A DNA stretch of 64,000 bases from DATBMA01 sp036555105 (lineage in GTDB: Bacteria > Actinomycetota > Acidimicrobiia > Spongiisociales > ZC4RG35): positions 1 through 64,000 of the forward strand of contig DATBMA010000031.1 of NCBI GenBank assembly GCA_036555105.1, in the 5' to 3' direction. This document shows positions 57,440 through 64,000 of the stretch, piece by piece. Within the stretch, counting starts at the first letter, position 1. Each line of letters starts with the position of its first letter. The notes beneath the pieces were generated by a model. It saw only the letters and a list, made by a program, of their open reading frames with translations. It did no database searches and was not told the DNA's origin. The position numbers and the translations under genes are program-made.

Positions 57440-58467
57440 CCTCAGACGAAGACCGCATCGCCCTCTTCCTCGACTATGAGAACCTGGCCATCGGGGCGAG
57501 AGATGCCTTGGGCGGCATGCAGTTCGACTTCCGGCCGATCGCCGATGCCCTGGCCGAGCGGGGTCGCGTGGTGTCGCGCCGGGCGTACGCAGACTGGTCG
57601 ATGTTCGACGAGGACCGGCGGATGCTCACCCGCAATCATGTGGAGCTGATCGAGATCCCCCAGCGGCTGGGAGTGGTCCGTAAGAACGCGGCGGACATCA
57701 AGCTGGCAGTCGATGCCACCGAGCTCGCCTTCGAGCGGGAGTATGTGACCACTTTCGTCATATGTACCGGCGACTCCGACTTCACACCGCTGGTCCACAA
57801 GCTACGCGAGCTGAACAAGAAGGTGATCGGGGTGGGCGTGAAGGCTTCGACCTCGGCGCTGCTGCCGCCCGCCTGTGACGAGTTCCTCTTCTACGAGAAC
57901 CTGGAGGGAGTCGAGACGAGGGAGGCTGCCAACGGCAAGACCAAGCCCAAAGAGGCGGCCACCACCCCTGCCACCGAGTCGGGGGTGGAGGGGATCGAGG
58001 GGCTGATCACGACCACCCTGGGGGGCCTCCAACGGTCGAGTGGGGAGGCGGTCCTGGCGTCGACTCTCAAGCGGGCGTTGCTTCGCAAGGACTCGACCTT
58101 CTCCGAGGCGGACTATGGATTCCGTGCGTTTGGCGAGCTGCTGCGGCATCTCGAGGAGAAAGGTGTTGTCGAGCTGACAGATGGACCGGCCCGCGGTGAC
58201 CCGGTCGTCCAGTTCCCGGCCAGCGGCGGGGGCGAGCAGGAGGCATTCACCCTCCTGGCCTCGGTGGTGGCCGACATGCAGAAGCGCAACGGGGTCCCGA
58301 TGCTCTCTGGGCTCAAGAACCAGGTCCGCAAGCGCAATCCCGACTTCTCGGAGAAGAAATTCGGGTTCGGAGGGTTCCTTCAGTTCTGCCGGGCTGCCCA
58401 GAACCAGGGCCTGATCGAGTTGGCCTGGAACGAGCAGTCAGGTGACTACGAAGTGCGGGTTCCTTGA
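57436..58467 (+). CDS. NYN-domain RNase-like protein with two OST-HTH/LOTUS domains
   Basis: 343 aa. NYN (PIN-like) domain 1-160: FLDYENLAIGARDA, NAADIKLAVDATELA and VICTGDSDFTPLVHKLRE carry the acidic metal residues. A linker, then two LOTUS-type winged helices (about 180-260 and 270-343: SGEAVLASTLKRALLRKDSTFSEADYGFRAFGELL; KNQVRKRNPDFSEKKFGFGGFLQFCR, here shortened). Probably an RNA nuclease; target unknown. TACCCT lies 6 nt before ATG. Confidence 0.88.
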   Translation: MTSDEDRIALFLDYENLAIGARDALGGMQFDFRPIADALAERGRVVSRRAYADWSMFDEDRRMLTRNHVELIEIPQRLGVVRKNAADIKLAVDATELAFEREYVTTFVICTGDSDFTPLVHKLRELNKKVIGVGVKASTSALLPPACDEFLFYENLEGVETREAANGKTKPKEAATTPATESGVEGIEGLITTTLGGLQRSSGEAVLASTLKRALLRKDSTFSEADYGFRAFGELLRHLEEKGVVELTDGPARGDPVVQFPASGGGEQEAFTLLASVVADMQKRNGVPMLSGLKNQVRKRNPDFSEKKFGFGGFLQFCRAAQNQGLIELAWNEQSGDYEVRVP

Positions 58468-59702
58468 CCGAAACCGCCGATGTGGTGGTTGTGGGGGCGG
58501 GGATCATCGGGGCATCGATCGCATATCAGCTGGCGAGGCATGGAGCGGGACGGGTTGTGGCCCTCGACAAGGGCGAGGGCCCGGCCGAAGGTTCGACCGG
58601 CGCCTCCTCTTCCATCTGCCGTTGTCGTTACACGCATCCGGAGGTGGTGCGTACCGCTTTCCACGGCCAGGAGGCATTTGGCAACTGGGCGGCGTTCACC
58701 GGCCTCGACAACCCACGCTCGGGCCTGCGGCGCATCGGGGTGTTGTGGATGTTCGATCGCGATGCCGGCGCAGTGGGAAAGGACGCCGACCGCCTCACCC
58801 GTGAAGGGGTGAAGGCGGAGGTCGTCGGCCCTCAAGATGTAAGTGTCCGCTTTCCGGCTCTTTCGACCTGCGTCGAGCCGTTCGACCTCGATGGGGAAGT
58901 CGACCACGACTGCCGCCAAGGTGAAGCATTCCTGTTCGAGGCTGAGGGTGGCTACGCGGAGCCGACCGGCGCCAACCAGGACCTTATCGAGGCGACCGAA
59001 CTGGCAGGAGGCGAGGTCAGGTTTCGCTCGAAGGTGTCGGCCGTGCGCAGGTCCGGTGGCAGGGTGATCGGCGTTGCCCTCGAGAGCGGCGAAACGCTCG
59101 ACGCGGGGCTGGTGATAAACGCAGCCGGCCCTTGGTGCAATCGCCTCAACGAGCTGGCAGAAGTGGAGCTTCGTTGGACCCTCACCCCGACCCGGGTGCA
59201 GACCCTCTATCGGGATTGGCCTTCCGAGCTCGGCCGGTTGCCTGTGGGGGCGGACAGTTCTACTGGTATCTACTTCCGCCCTGAGCTCGGGACCGGTCAG
59301 GTGCTGGTCGGCTCGGTCCTCCCCGAAGACGAAGAGGAGATCGTGAGCGACCCGGATCACTTCAAGCGAGTCCCGGATCCGCCATTTCGGGAGCTGAAGA
59401 TGGCTGCTTTCCACCACCGCGTACCTGCCCTGGTCGCGCGAGGAGAGATTGGGGGCCTGGCCGGCCTCTACACGATCAACCGGGAAGACGTGCATCCCGT
59501 CCTCGGCCCCACCGGCCTGGATGGATGGTGGGTGGCGAACGGGTTCTCCGGGCATGGCTTCAAGCTGGCTCCCGCCATCGGGTCGATGATCGCCCAGGCC
59601 GCAACCGGCCGGGCACTCGAGTACGACACCGATGTCCCCATGGCTTTCTTCTCGGTCGACCGTCAGCCTCTCGACCTGTCCGTCAAGCACGTGCTGGCCT
59701 GA
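58464..59702 (+). CDS. FAD-dependent oxidoreductase, DAO (sarcosine/glycine oxidase-like) family
   Basis: 412 aa from TTG overlapping the previous stop. FAD-binding GxGxxG in VVVVGAGIIGASIAYQLAR, GSTGASSSICRCRYTHPEV, INAAGPWCNRLNE, and the C-terminal GWWVANGFSGHGFKLAPAIG. Oxidises a secondary amine or amino acid; substrate unknown. An octamer cluster follows the stop codon. Confidence 0.87.
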   Translation: MTETADVVVVGAGIIGASIAYQLARHGAGRVVALDKGEGPAEGSTGASSSICRCRYTHPEVVRTAFHGQEAFGNWAAFTGLDNPRSGLRRIGVLWMFDRDAGAVGKDADRLTREGVKAEVVGPQDVSVRFPALSTCVEPFDLDGEVDHDCRQGEAFLFEAEGGYAEPTGANQDLIEATELAGGEVRFRSKVSAVRRSGGRVIGVALESGETLDAGLVINAAGPWCNRLNELAEVELRWTLTPTRVQTLYRDWPSELGRLPVGADSSTGIYFRPELGTGQVLVGSVLPEDEEEIVSDPDHFKRVPDPPFRELKMAAFHHRVPALVARGEIGGLAGLYTINREDVHPVLGPTGLDGWWVANGFSGHGFKLAPAIGSMIAQAATGRALEYDTDVPMAFFSVDRQPLDLSVKHVLA

Positions 59703-59747
59703 GACCATCGCACGGTGAGACGGTGCGACCGTGAGACCGTGCGTCGC
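59703..59747. repeat. Octamer-repeat cluster 7
   Basis: Directly after the FAD-oxidase TGA: GACCATCG, CACGGTGA, GACGGTGC, GACCGTGA, GACCGTGC, mostly reverse-oriented units. Ends just before a TTGACC -35-like box (59749-59754) of the aromatic leader. Confidence 0.75.
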
Positions 59748-59776
59748 GTTGACCACCTGAGGCCTCGTCGGACCGC

Positions 59777-59782
59777 TAAGGT
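59777..59782 (+). promoter_or_regulatory. -10 box of the aromatic leader transcript
   Basis: TAAGGT at 59777-59782 lies 8 nt before GTG 59791, matching the leaderless promoters in this window. TTGACC at 59749-59754 is a possible -35 but the 22-bp spacing is long. Confidence 0.45.
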
Positions 59783-59790
59783 CTCAACGC

Positions 59791-59850
59791 GTGAACAGCG
59801 TTCGCTTCTTCTATTACGCCTTTACCTGGGCCGGGCCCGGGTCGGTGTGA
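59791..59850 (+). CDS. Aromatic amino acid leader peptide (19 aa)
   Basis: GTG 59791 to TGA 59848-59850 encodes MNSVRFFYYAFTWAGPGSV. Phe-Phe-Tyr-Tyr-Ala-Phe-Thr-Trp is a control run of six aromatic codons in eight. Codons after the Trp (59833-59842) form one arm of an antiterminator. Position before an intrinsic terminator and the DAHP-synthase-like/chorismate mutase gene marks it as a ribosome-mediated attenuator of the trp/phe type. Confidence 0.85.
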   Translation: MNSVRFFYYAFTWAGPGSV

Positions 59851-59907
59851 TCGTCTGAAAGCGAGAGTCGCCCACCCGGAGCCCGAGGGCTCCGGGTTTC
59901 TTCATTT
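59833..59907 (+). promoter_or_regulatory. Attenuator: antiterminator and terminator helices
   Basis: Terminator: CCCGGAGCC (59875-59883), loop CGAG, GGCTCCGGG (59888-59896), then TTTCTTCATTT. Antiterminator: GGGCCCGGGT (59833-59842) pairs with ACCCGGAGCCC (59874-59884) with one bulged A. The two helices exclude each other. A ribosome stalled at the aromatic codons leaves the antiterminator free; one reaching the stop codon covers it and lets the terminator form. Confidence 0.8.
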
Positions 59908-59938
59908 CCGGCGCCCCATGAGACAGCAGGAGATAGCC

Positions 59939-61000
59939 GTGGAACGAAGAGCCGCCAGGATCGATTCCGGTCCGACTTCGGTCGTGACCGTTGGACGGGT
60001 GCGAATCGGTCAGGACCCCTTCCCCGTGTTGGCCGGTCCCCACACGGTCCGATCGGAGCGCCAGATCAGAGAGCTGGCTGCCATGGCGGTTGACCACGGC
60101 GCCGCCGTCCTCCGCAGTCGCACGTTCCTGGCTCCGCACATGCCGCCGGGGTCGGTCCCGCCGAATGGCGACGCCATCGAGCAACTGGAGGCGGCAGGAA
60201 GGGAAGTAGGGCTGCCAACCGCCACCCAGGTTCACGACACCCGGCAGGCCCATAGGGCGGCAGCAATGGTCGATCTGATCGAGGTCGGCTCGCAACGCAT
60301 GCAGGACTTCGAGCTGCTCAAGACCCTGGGACGGATCGAGAAGCCGGTGATGCTGCGCCGTGGCCAATCCGCCACGCTCGACGAGCTCCTGTGGGCGGCC
60401 GAGTACCTGTTGGCGGAGGGCAACTCCGACGTCATCCTGGTCGAGCGCGGCATTCGCACGTTCGCCGGAGCGGAGTCGGCGACGCTCGACCTTGGGGCGT
60501 TGCCCAAGCTGCGGGAGATGACCCACTTGCCGGTGCTGGTGGACCCAAGTCATGCGAGCGGCGCTGCCGCCCGTCTGCAGCCTCTGGCGCTTGCTGCACA
60601 AGGCGTCGGCGCAGATGGGCTCATCCTGCAGATCGCCGATGGCTCGTCGACCTCCGTGCCTCTGGAGCTAGACCGCACCAGCTTCGCCGATCTCATGACG
60701 GCCCTCGGGATCGAGCGGCTGCGGGACCGGATCGACTTGATCGACCGCCACATCGTTCGGCTCCTCTCTCGACGCCAGGACCTGGCACTTGAAATCGGGG
60801 TGGCAAAGATGCTGCAGGGGATGCCGATTCAAATCCCCGAGCGCGAGCGAAAGCTGCTCTCCGACCTCGAGGACGAGGCTGTGCACTGGGGGGTCGACAT
60901 CGGGCACGTGCGAGCCCTCTTCACGCTGGTCCTGGCAGAGTCGCGTCGCCTGCAGCACGAGATGCGAGATGCGGAGAAAGATCTCCTGGTAGGGGAGTGA
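59939..61000 (+). CDS. DAHP-synthase-like domain fused to chorismate mutase
   Basis: 353 aa from GTG 59939, with ribosome site CAGGAG (59927-59932). An N-terminal type I-beta DAHP-synthase fold (IEVGSQRMQDFELLKTLG, VERGIRTFAGAE, LPVLVDPSHASG) has lost key residues: GPCSVE reads GPHTV (metal Cys to His), KPRTSP reads SRTFLAP, and the EVH glutamate is Gln. The C-terminal AroQ chorismate mutase (IERLRDRIDLIDRHIVRLLSRR, IPERERK) looks intact. Likely a chorismate mutase with a pseudo-DAHPS regulatory domain, leading to Phe and Tyr. Confidence 0.8.
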   Translation: MERRAARIDSGPTSVVTVGRVRIGQDPFPVLAGPHTVRSERQIRELAAMAVDHGAAVLRSRTFLAPHMPPGSVPPNGDAIEQLEAAGREVGLPTATQVHDTRQAHRAAAMVDLIEVGSQRMQDFELLKTLGRIEKPVMLRRGQSATLDELLWAAEYLLAEGNSDVILVERGIRTFAGAESATLDLGALPKLREMTHLPVLVDPSHASGAAARLQPLALAAQGVGADGLILQIADGSSTSVPLELDRTSFADLMTALGIERLRDRIDLIDRHIVRLLSRRQDLALEIGVAKMLQGMPIQIPERERKLLSDLEDEAVHWGVDIGHVRALFTLVLAESRRLQHEMRDAEKDLLVGE

Positions 61001-61083
61001 GGCCGAATACGCCTGCGACTTAGGCTGGCAGGATCGCTCGACTGCCCATCCTCGATGCCGGCGAAACCCGCCTGGCCCTGCCG

Positions 61084-61887
61084 ATGGAGCTAGCCATCGA
61101 GGCAATGGAGCTTGCCTTCTCTGACGATCGCGAGGTGCCGGTTCGCTCCGCGGTGGGAGGAGTGTTGTTCATGCCGGGAAGGGTCGGCCCTCACCTGGGT
61201 CTCAAATCGGTCTCCACCGTCCCCGGCAATCCAGCCGGCATTGTGGTGCTGTTCGCACCAGACGGCTCGCCGGTTGGAATAGTCGACGGGCCCACGCTGA
61301 CCGCCATCCGGACCGGGGCCGCGGCGGGCCTGGCGACTCGGCTCATGTCACCCCCGGAGGCAAGGGTCCTCGCCCTCCTGGGGGCCGGGGCAATGGCGGC
61401 GGATCAGGTGGCCGCGATCAGAGCCGTGCGTACGATCGAGCGCCTCTTGATATGGAGTCGGAACCCCGACCGGGCACGGGAGAAGGCCAAAGAACTGGGT
61501 GGCGAGGCCGTAGCCGATCCGCGCACAGCGGTGAGCCAGGCAGACGTCATCAGCACGGTGACGCCTTCTGCCTCTCCGCTGTTCGGGGACTCCGACCTCG
61601 TGGCGAATGTGCACATCAACGCCATGGGAGCTTTTACACCCGCCATGGTCGAGGTCCCCTCTGACACCGTCCGCCGCTCACTTGTGGTGGTCGACGACCT
61701 CGAGGCAGCCGCCGCCGAAGCCGGCGACCTTCTGCAGGCGGGACGCGTGGCTGATGGCACTATCTCCGACCTCTTGTCCGGACGGCTGTCGGTCTCGGGT
61801 GGAAGACCGACCCTGTTCAAGTCCGTCGGCATCGCCAGCCAGGACGTGGCGGCTGCTGCTGCCGCGCTGGGAGTCTTGAGAAGGTGA
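61084..61887 (+). CDS. Ornithine cyclodeaminase / mu-crystallin family reductase
   Basis: 267 aa as written; Rossmann loop LALLGAGAMAADQVAAIRAV, substrate part VDGPTLTAIRTGAAAGLATRLM, SQADVISTVTPSASPLF. The family N-terminus (LPILDAGETRLALPMELAIEAME) continues upstream of ATG 61084 to about 61033, where no ATG/GTG/TTG exists; ATC 61033 stands 6 nt after a TAGGCT -10 box, CTG 61042 is the alternative. Probably a ketimine reductase or cyclodeaminase; substrate unknown. Possibly transcribed on its own. Confidence 0.82.
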   Translation: MELAIEAMELAFSDDREVPVRSAVGGVLFMPGRVGPHLGLKSVSTVPGNPAGIVVLFAPDGSPVGIVDGPTLTAIRTGAAAGLATRLMSPPEARVLALLGAGAMAADQVAAIRAVRTIERLLIWSRNPDRAREKAKELGGEAVADPRTAVSQADVISTVTPSASPLFGDSDLVANVHINAMGAFTPAMVEVPSDTVRRSLVVVDDLEAAAAEAGDLLQAGRVADGTISDLLSGRLSVSGGRPTLFKSVGIASQDVAAAAAALGVLRR

Positions 61888-61939
61888 GACCGTGCGACCG
61901 TGAGACGGTGAGACCGTGAGACCGTGCGCCCGTGCGACC
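61884..61939. repeat. Octamer-repeat cluster 8
   Basis: Seven GTGMGACC-type octamers (GTGAGACC, GTGCGACC, GTGAGACG, GTGAGACC twice, GTGCGCCC, GTGCGACC). The TGA stop of the preceding gene lies inside the first GTGAGACC, and the cluster ends at the stop of the convergent tyrA, so it is a shared 3' element. Confidence 0.85.
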
Positions 61940-62953
61940 TCAGATCACTGCCAGGCCTTCGGCCGCCAGCGCCGCCCGCAGTGCCGACTCCTCCTCGGGG
62001 CGGACCGACAGTGTCAGCACGCCGGCTCCGCCTTCTGTCGAGTGGCGGAGCTCGAGGTCGCGGAGGTCGACCCGGCTGGCAGCCAGAGCCATGCCGACTC
62101 TGGCAACCTCCCCAGGCCGGTCATCCAGCATGACCCTGAGGGCTGCCACCGGCGCCGCCAGACTGCGTCGTGCGGCTGAGGCAGCCTCCAGGTCGGCTCG
62201 GATGGCCGCCTGGTCGCCTGACTCGATGAGGCCCGCCCATTGATCGAGATCGGCGGCCAGGGCGCGCAGATGGCGGGCCACGGAGGCGGAGTTGCCGGTC
62301 AGGATCTCGGGCCACCATGACGTGTCGGAGGCGGCGACCCGGGTGATGTCCCGGAAACCCCCGGCCGCCAGCTGTCTGGCAACGGCGCCATCTACCTGTC
62401 CGACCATGGCTGAGGCCACCACCTGGGGGAGGTGGCTGACCGCGGCCACCGCCTCATCGTGGTCGGCGGCGCTCATCAGCAACGGGATGGCCCCGAAGCT
62501 CGCAACCACCTCCCCGACCTTGTCCAGGTCGGCGCCGTCTGCGCCGTCGGTGGTGAGGATCCACGATGCTCCCCGGAACATCGTCGGGGTCGAGCGGTCT
62601 GGGCCCGAGGTCTCCCTGCCTGCCATCGGGTGGCCGCCAACGAACCGGGTCGAGCCTGCTGACTTCACCACCGGGGCCTTTACCCCCGCCACGTCGGTAG
62701 CCAGCTTTCCCACCGGCACCCTTGGCAGCTGTTCAAGGATCGCCTTCAGCGGCCCGCACAGGAATACGAGTTCGGCCGACCTGATGGCCTGCTCCTCGGA
62801 GGCGGCCTCCTCAACCGCTCCACGCCGGGCGGCGGCAGTGAGGGCATCAGGATCCGCATCCCAACCAAACACGTTCCATCCGGCGGCCCTCAGAGCGAGG
62901 CCGACCGAGGCCCCGATCAGGCCGGTCCCGATTACGGCGGCGTCACCCTCCAT
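61940..62953 (-). CDS. tyrA: Prephenate dehydrogenase with C-terminal ACT domain
   Basis: Prephenate to 4-hydroxyphenylpyruvate (tyrosine). 337 aa from ATG 62953 (an upstream in-frame stretch to 63058 is pheA out of frame). VIGTGLIGASVGLALRAAG, ELVFLCGPLKAILEQLP, FVGGHPMAGRETSGPD, SAADHDEAVAAVSHLPQVVASAM. A C-terminal ACT domain (LRVMLDDRPGEVARVGMALA) suggests feedback control. It overlaps pheA by 11 bp. Confidence 0.92.
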   Translation of the reverse strand: MEGDAAVIGTGLIGASVGLALRAAGWNVFGWDADPDALTAAARRGAVEEAASEEQAIRSAELVFLCGPLKAILEQLPRVPVGKLATDVAGVKAPVVKSAGSTRFVGGHPMAGRETSGPDRSTPTMFRGASWILTTDGADGADLDKVGEVVASFGAIPLLMSAADHDEAVAAVSHLPQVVASAMVGQVDGAVARQLAAGGFRDITRVAASDTSWWPEILTGNSASVARHLRALAADLDQWAGLIESGDQAAIRADLEAASAARRSLAAPVAALRVMLDDRPGEVARVGMALAASRVDLRDLELRHSTEGGAGVLTLSVRPEEESALRAALAAEGLAVI

Positions 62954-63779
62954 CCGGAGCACTTCCCTCGTGGGTCGCCGCCCGGTAGGTGCCCAGGATG
63001 TGGAGATCGGCGATGGTGGTAGGGAGTGGGTCGAATATCGCCTGCCGGCCAGTCTCACCGGGGGGATGCAACAAGTCGACGAAGAAGCGGTAGCGCCAGG
63101 CAGCCTCGCTGGGCCGTGACTCGATCCTGGTGAGGTTGGCGCCGCGCAGACCCAAGTCCGTCAGCACCAGCGCCAGGGCGCCTGGCCGATGGAGTGTTGT
63201 GAAGGCAATTGAGGTCTTGTCGGCGTCGTCGGGGACGGGCTGGGGTGAGGGGGCCACGACCACGAACCGAGTCGTGTTGTGCTCCTGATCGATCACATCG
63301 CGCTGCAGGACCTCGAGGCCGAAGCGCCCGGCGGCCGCCTCAGGGGCGAGGGCGGCGAGAGCGGGGTCGGCCAGCTCGGCAACTTCTCTGACCGCACCCG
63401 CAGTGTCGTGGGTTGGGCGCGGGTACCACCCACGCTCGGCGATGACCGTCTCCGCCTGGGCCAGGGCCTCCGGATGGGACAGGACCTGGCGGATCGAGCC
63501 GAGTCCGGCGCCGGGAAGGCCGAGCAGCGAGTGCCGGACCTCCACCAGATGCTCGGCGACTATCTGGACGCGGCCCGGCAACAGCCGGTCGAGCACCGCC
63601 AGCACACTCCCCGTCGAGGAGTTCTCGATCGGTACGACCAGCCGCTCGATCTCACCGGCCGCCAGCGCCTTGAAGGACATCGGGAAGCTCTCGAGGCCGA
63701 TCAGGTCGGCGCCGGCGAACAACGACTCGGCTGCCTGGTGGGAGTAGGAGAGCTCCTCGCCCTGGTAGCCGACTCGCAC
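62943..63779 (-). CDS. pheA: Prephenate dehydratase with ACT domain
   Basis: Prephenate to phenylpyruvate (phenylalanine). 278 aa from GTG 63779. Catalytic NTTRF is present (EHNTTRFVVV, near 168-172), along with VPIENSSTGSV, LGLPGA and VLSHPEALAQ. A C-terminal ACT domain has the ESRPSEAAWRYRFFVDL regulatory motif for Phe. pheA-tyrA form an operon on the minus strand facing the leader-controlled chorismate mutase gene. Confidence 0.94.
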   Translation of the reverse strand: MRVGYQGEELSYSHQAAESLFAGADLIGLESFPMSFKALAAGEIERLVVPIENSSTGSVLAVLDRLLPGRVQIVAEHLVEVRHSLLGLPGAGLGSIRQVLSHPEALAQAETVIAERGWYPRPTHDTAGAVREVAELADPALAALAPEAAAGRFGLEVLQRDVIDQEHNTTRFVVVAPSPQPVPDDADKTSIAFTTLHRPGALALVLTDLGLRGANLTRIESRPSEAAWRYRFFVDLLHPPGETGRQAIFDPLPTTIADLHILGTYRAATHEGSAPDGG

Positions 63780-63788
63780 TGCGGCCCT

Positions 63789-63992
63789 TCAGGCCGAGAG
63801 CGTGATGGCGCCGAGAAGCCGGTTGGAGGCAGCGGTTATCTCCTCGACGGCTCGATCGAACGCCTCTGTGTTACGGCGTGAGGGTTTGCGGTAGCCGGAG
63901 ATCTTCCGAACGAACTGCAGGGCGGCCTCTTGGACCTCTTCTGGCGAGGCAGCCCCCTCGGCATCACGCAGGACCTTGATGGAACGGCACAT
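63789..63992 (-). CDS. DUF2277 domain protein
   Basis: 67 aa, complete. MCRSIKVLRDAEGAASPEEVQEAALQFVRKISGY, split by family consensus, then RRNTEAFDRAVEEITAASNRLL match DUF2277, a small helical protein family of unknown function found in actinobacteria and proteobacteria. ATG 63992 to stop at 63789, 9 nt before pheA in the same direction, so likely co-transcribed with pheA-tyrA. Confidence 0.85.
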   Translation of the reverse strand: MCRSIKVLRDAEGAASPEEVQEAALQFVRKISGYRKPSRRNTEAFDRAVEEITAASNRLLGAITLSA

Positions 63993-64000
63993 GCCCGCAC

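Overview
The window is about 64 kb of high-GC chromosomal DNA from an actinobacterium, probably an uncultured Acidimicrobiia-like lineage. The lineage is inferred from gene content and order, not from a marker tree. Supporting signs are the order ftsH-folE-folP-folB-folK, a CarD-type regulator, a SigR/RsrA-like pair, an F420-associated zinc protease next to tilS, a ClpC unfoldase, a WS/DGAT wax-ester synthase, a DUF222-HNH gene, and heavy use of GTG/TTG starts with 4-bp overlaps. There is no phage, plasmid or CRISPR system; most of it is a housekeeping backbone.

Layout. 1-2.6 kb: topA (partial, minus strand), tmk and holB. 2.7-3.7 kb: tRNA-Thr(CGT) lying 3 nt before an ECF sigma factor and its anti-sigma factor. 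3.7-12.7 kb: membrane protein, zinc protease, tilS, hpt, ftsH and a folate operon with two unusual fusions (ClpC N-domain-FolB and FolK-membrane methyltransferase) plus a degenerate phosphatase-like protein. 12.9-16.5 kb: DUF222-HNH, then DUF2520, panC and coaX. 16.5-24 kb: lipoprotein, lysS, two degenerate GGDEF paralogues, polyprenyl diphosphate synthase and clpC. 24.1-30.1 kb: QueT/YhhQ-like transporter and a BMP-type nucleoside ABC importer. 30-36 kb: zinc-ribbon protein, small membrane protein, disA, carD, ispF, cysS, rlmB-like, tRNA-Thr(TGT). 36.5-44.4 kb: envelope proteins, an AI-2E transporter and a complete Liv importer with its binding protein on the opposite strand. 44.5-55.2 kb: AlaX, DUF1697, MDR oxidoreductase, CvpA-CAP, MarR and a divergent ABC exporter, hydrolase, WS/DGAT and a KimA-like potassium importer. 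55.3-59.7 kb: tRNA-Arg with a duplicated 3' half, AI-2E, MscS, NYN-LOTUS and an FAD oxidase. 59.7-64 kb: an aromatic amino acid locus with a Phe/Tyr/Trp leader peptide, a DAHP-synthase-like/chorismate mutase fusion, tyrA and pheA.

Three cross-cutting patterns stand out. First, an interspersed family of 8-bp repeats (GGTCKCAC / GGTCKCGA) sits in at least eight intergenic clusters, nearly all touching a stop codon, and several fold into perfect hairpins. Second, many genes have a TANNNT-like -10 box only 6-10 nt before the start codon, the signature of leaderless mRNAs; two genes fit this pattern only if they start at CTG or ATC. Third, a 19-codon leader peptide with three Phe, two Tyr and one Trp codons precedes mutually exclusive antiterminator and terminator helices, a complete attenuator.

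Functional links: DisA makes c-di-AMP and the KimA-like importer is a family known to respond to c-di-AMP, with MscS and two AI-2E proteins nearby. The ClpC N-domain fused to FolB closely resembles that of the clpC gene in this window, so the folate enzyme may be tied to proteolysis.
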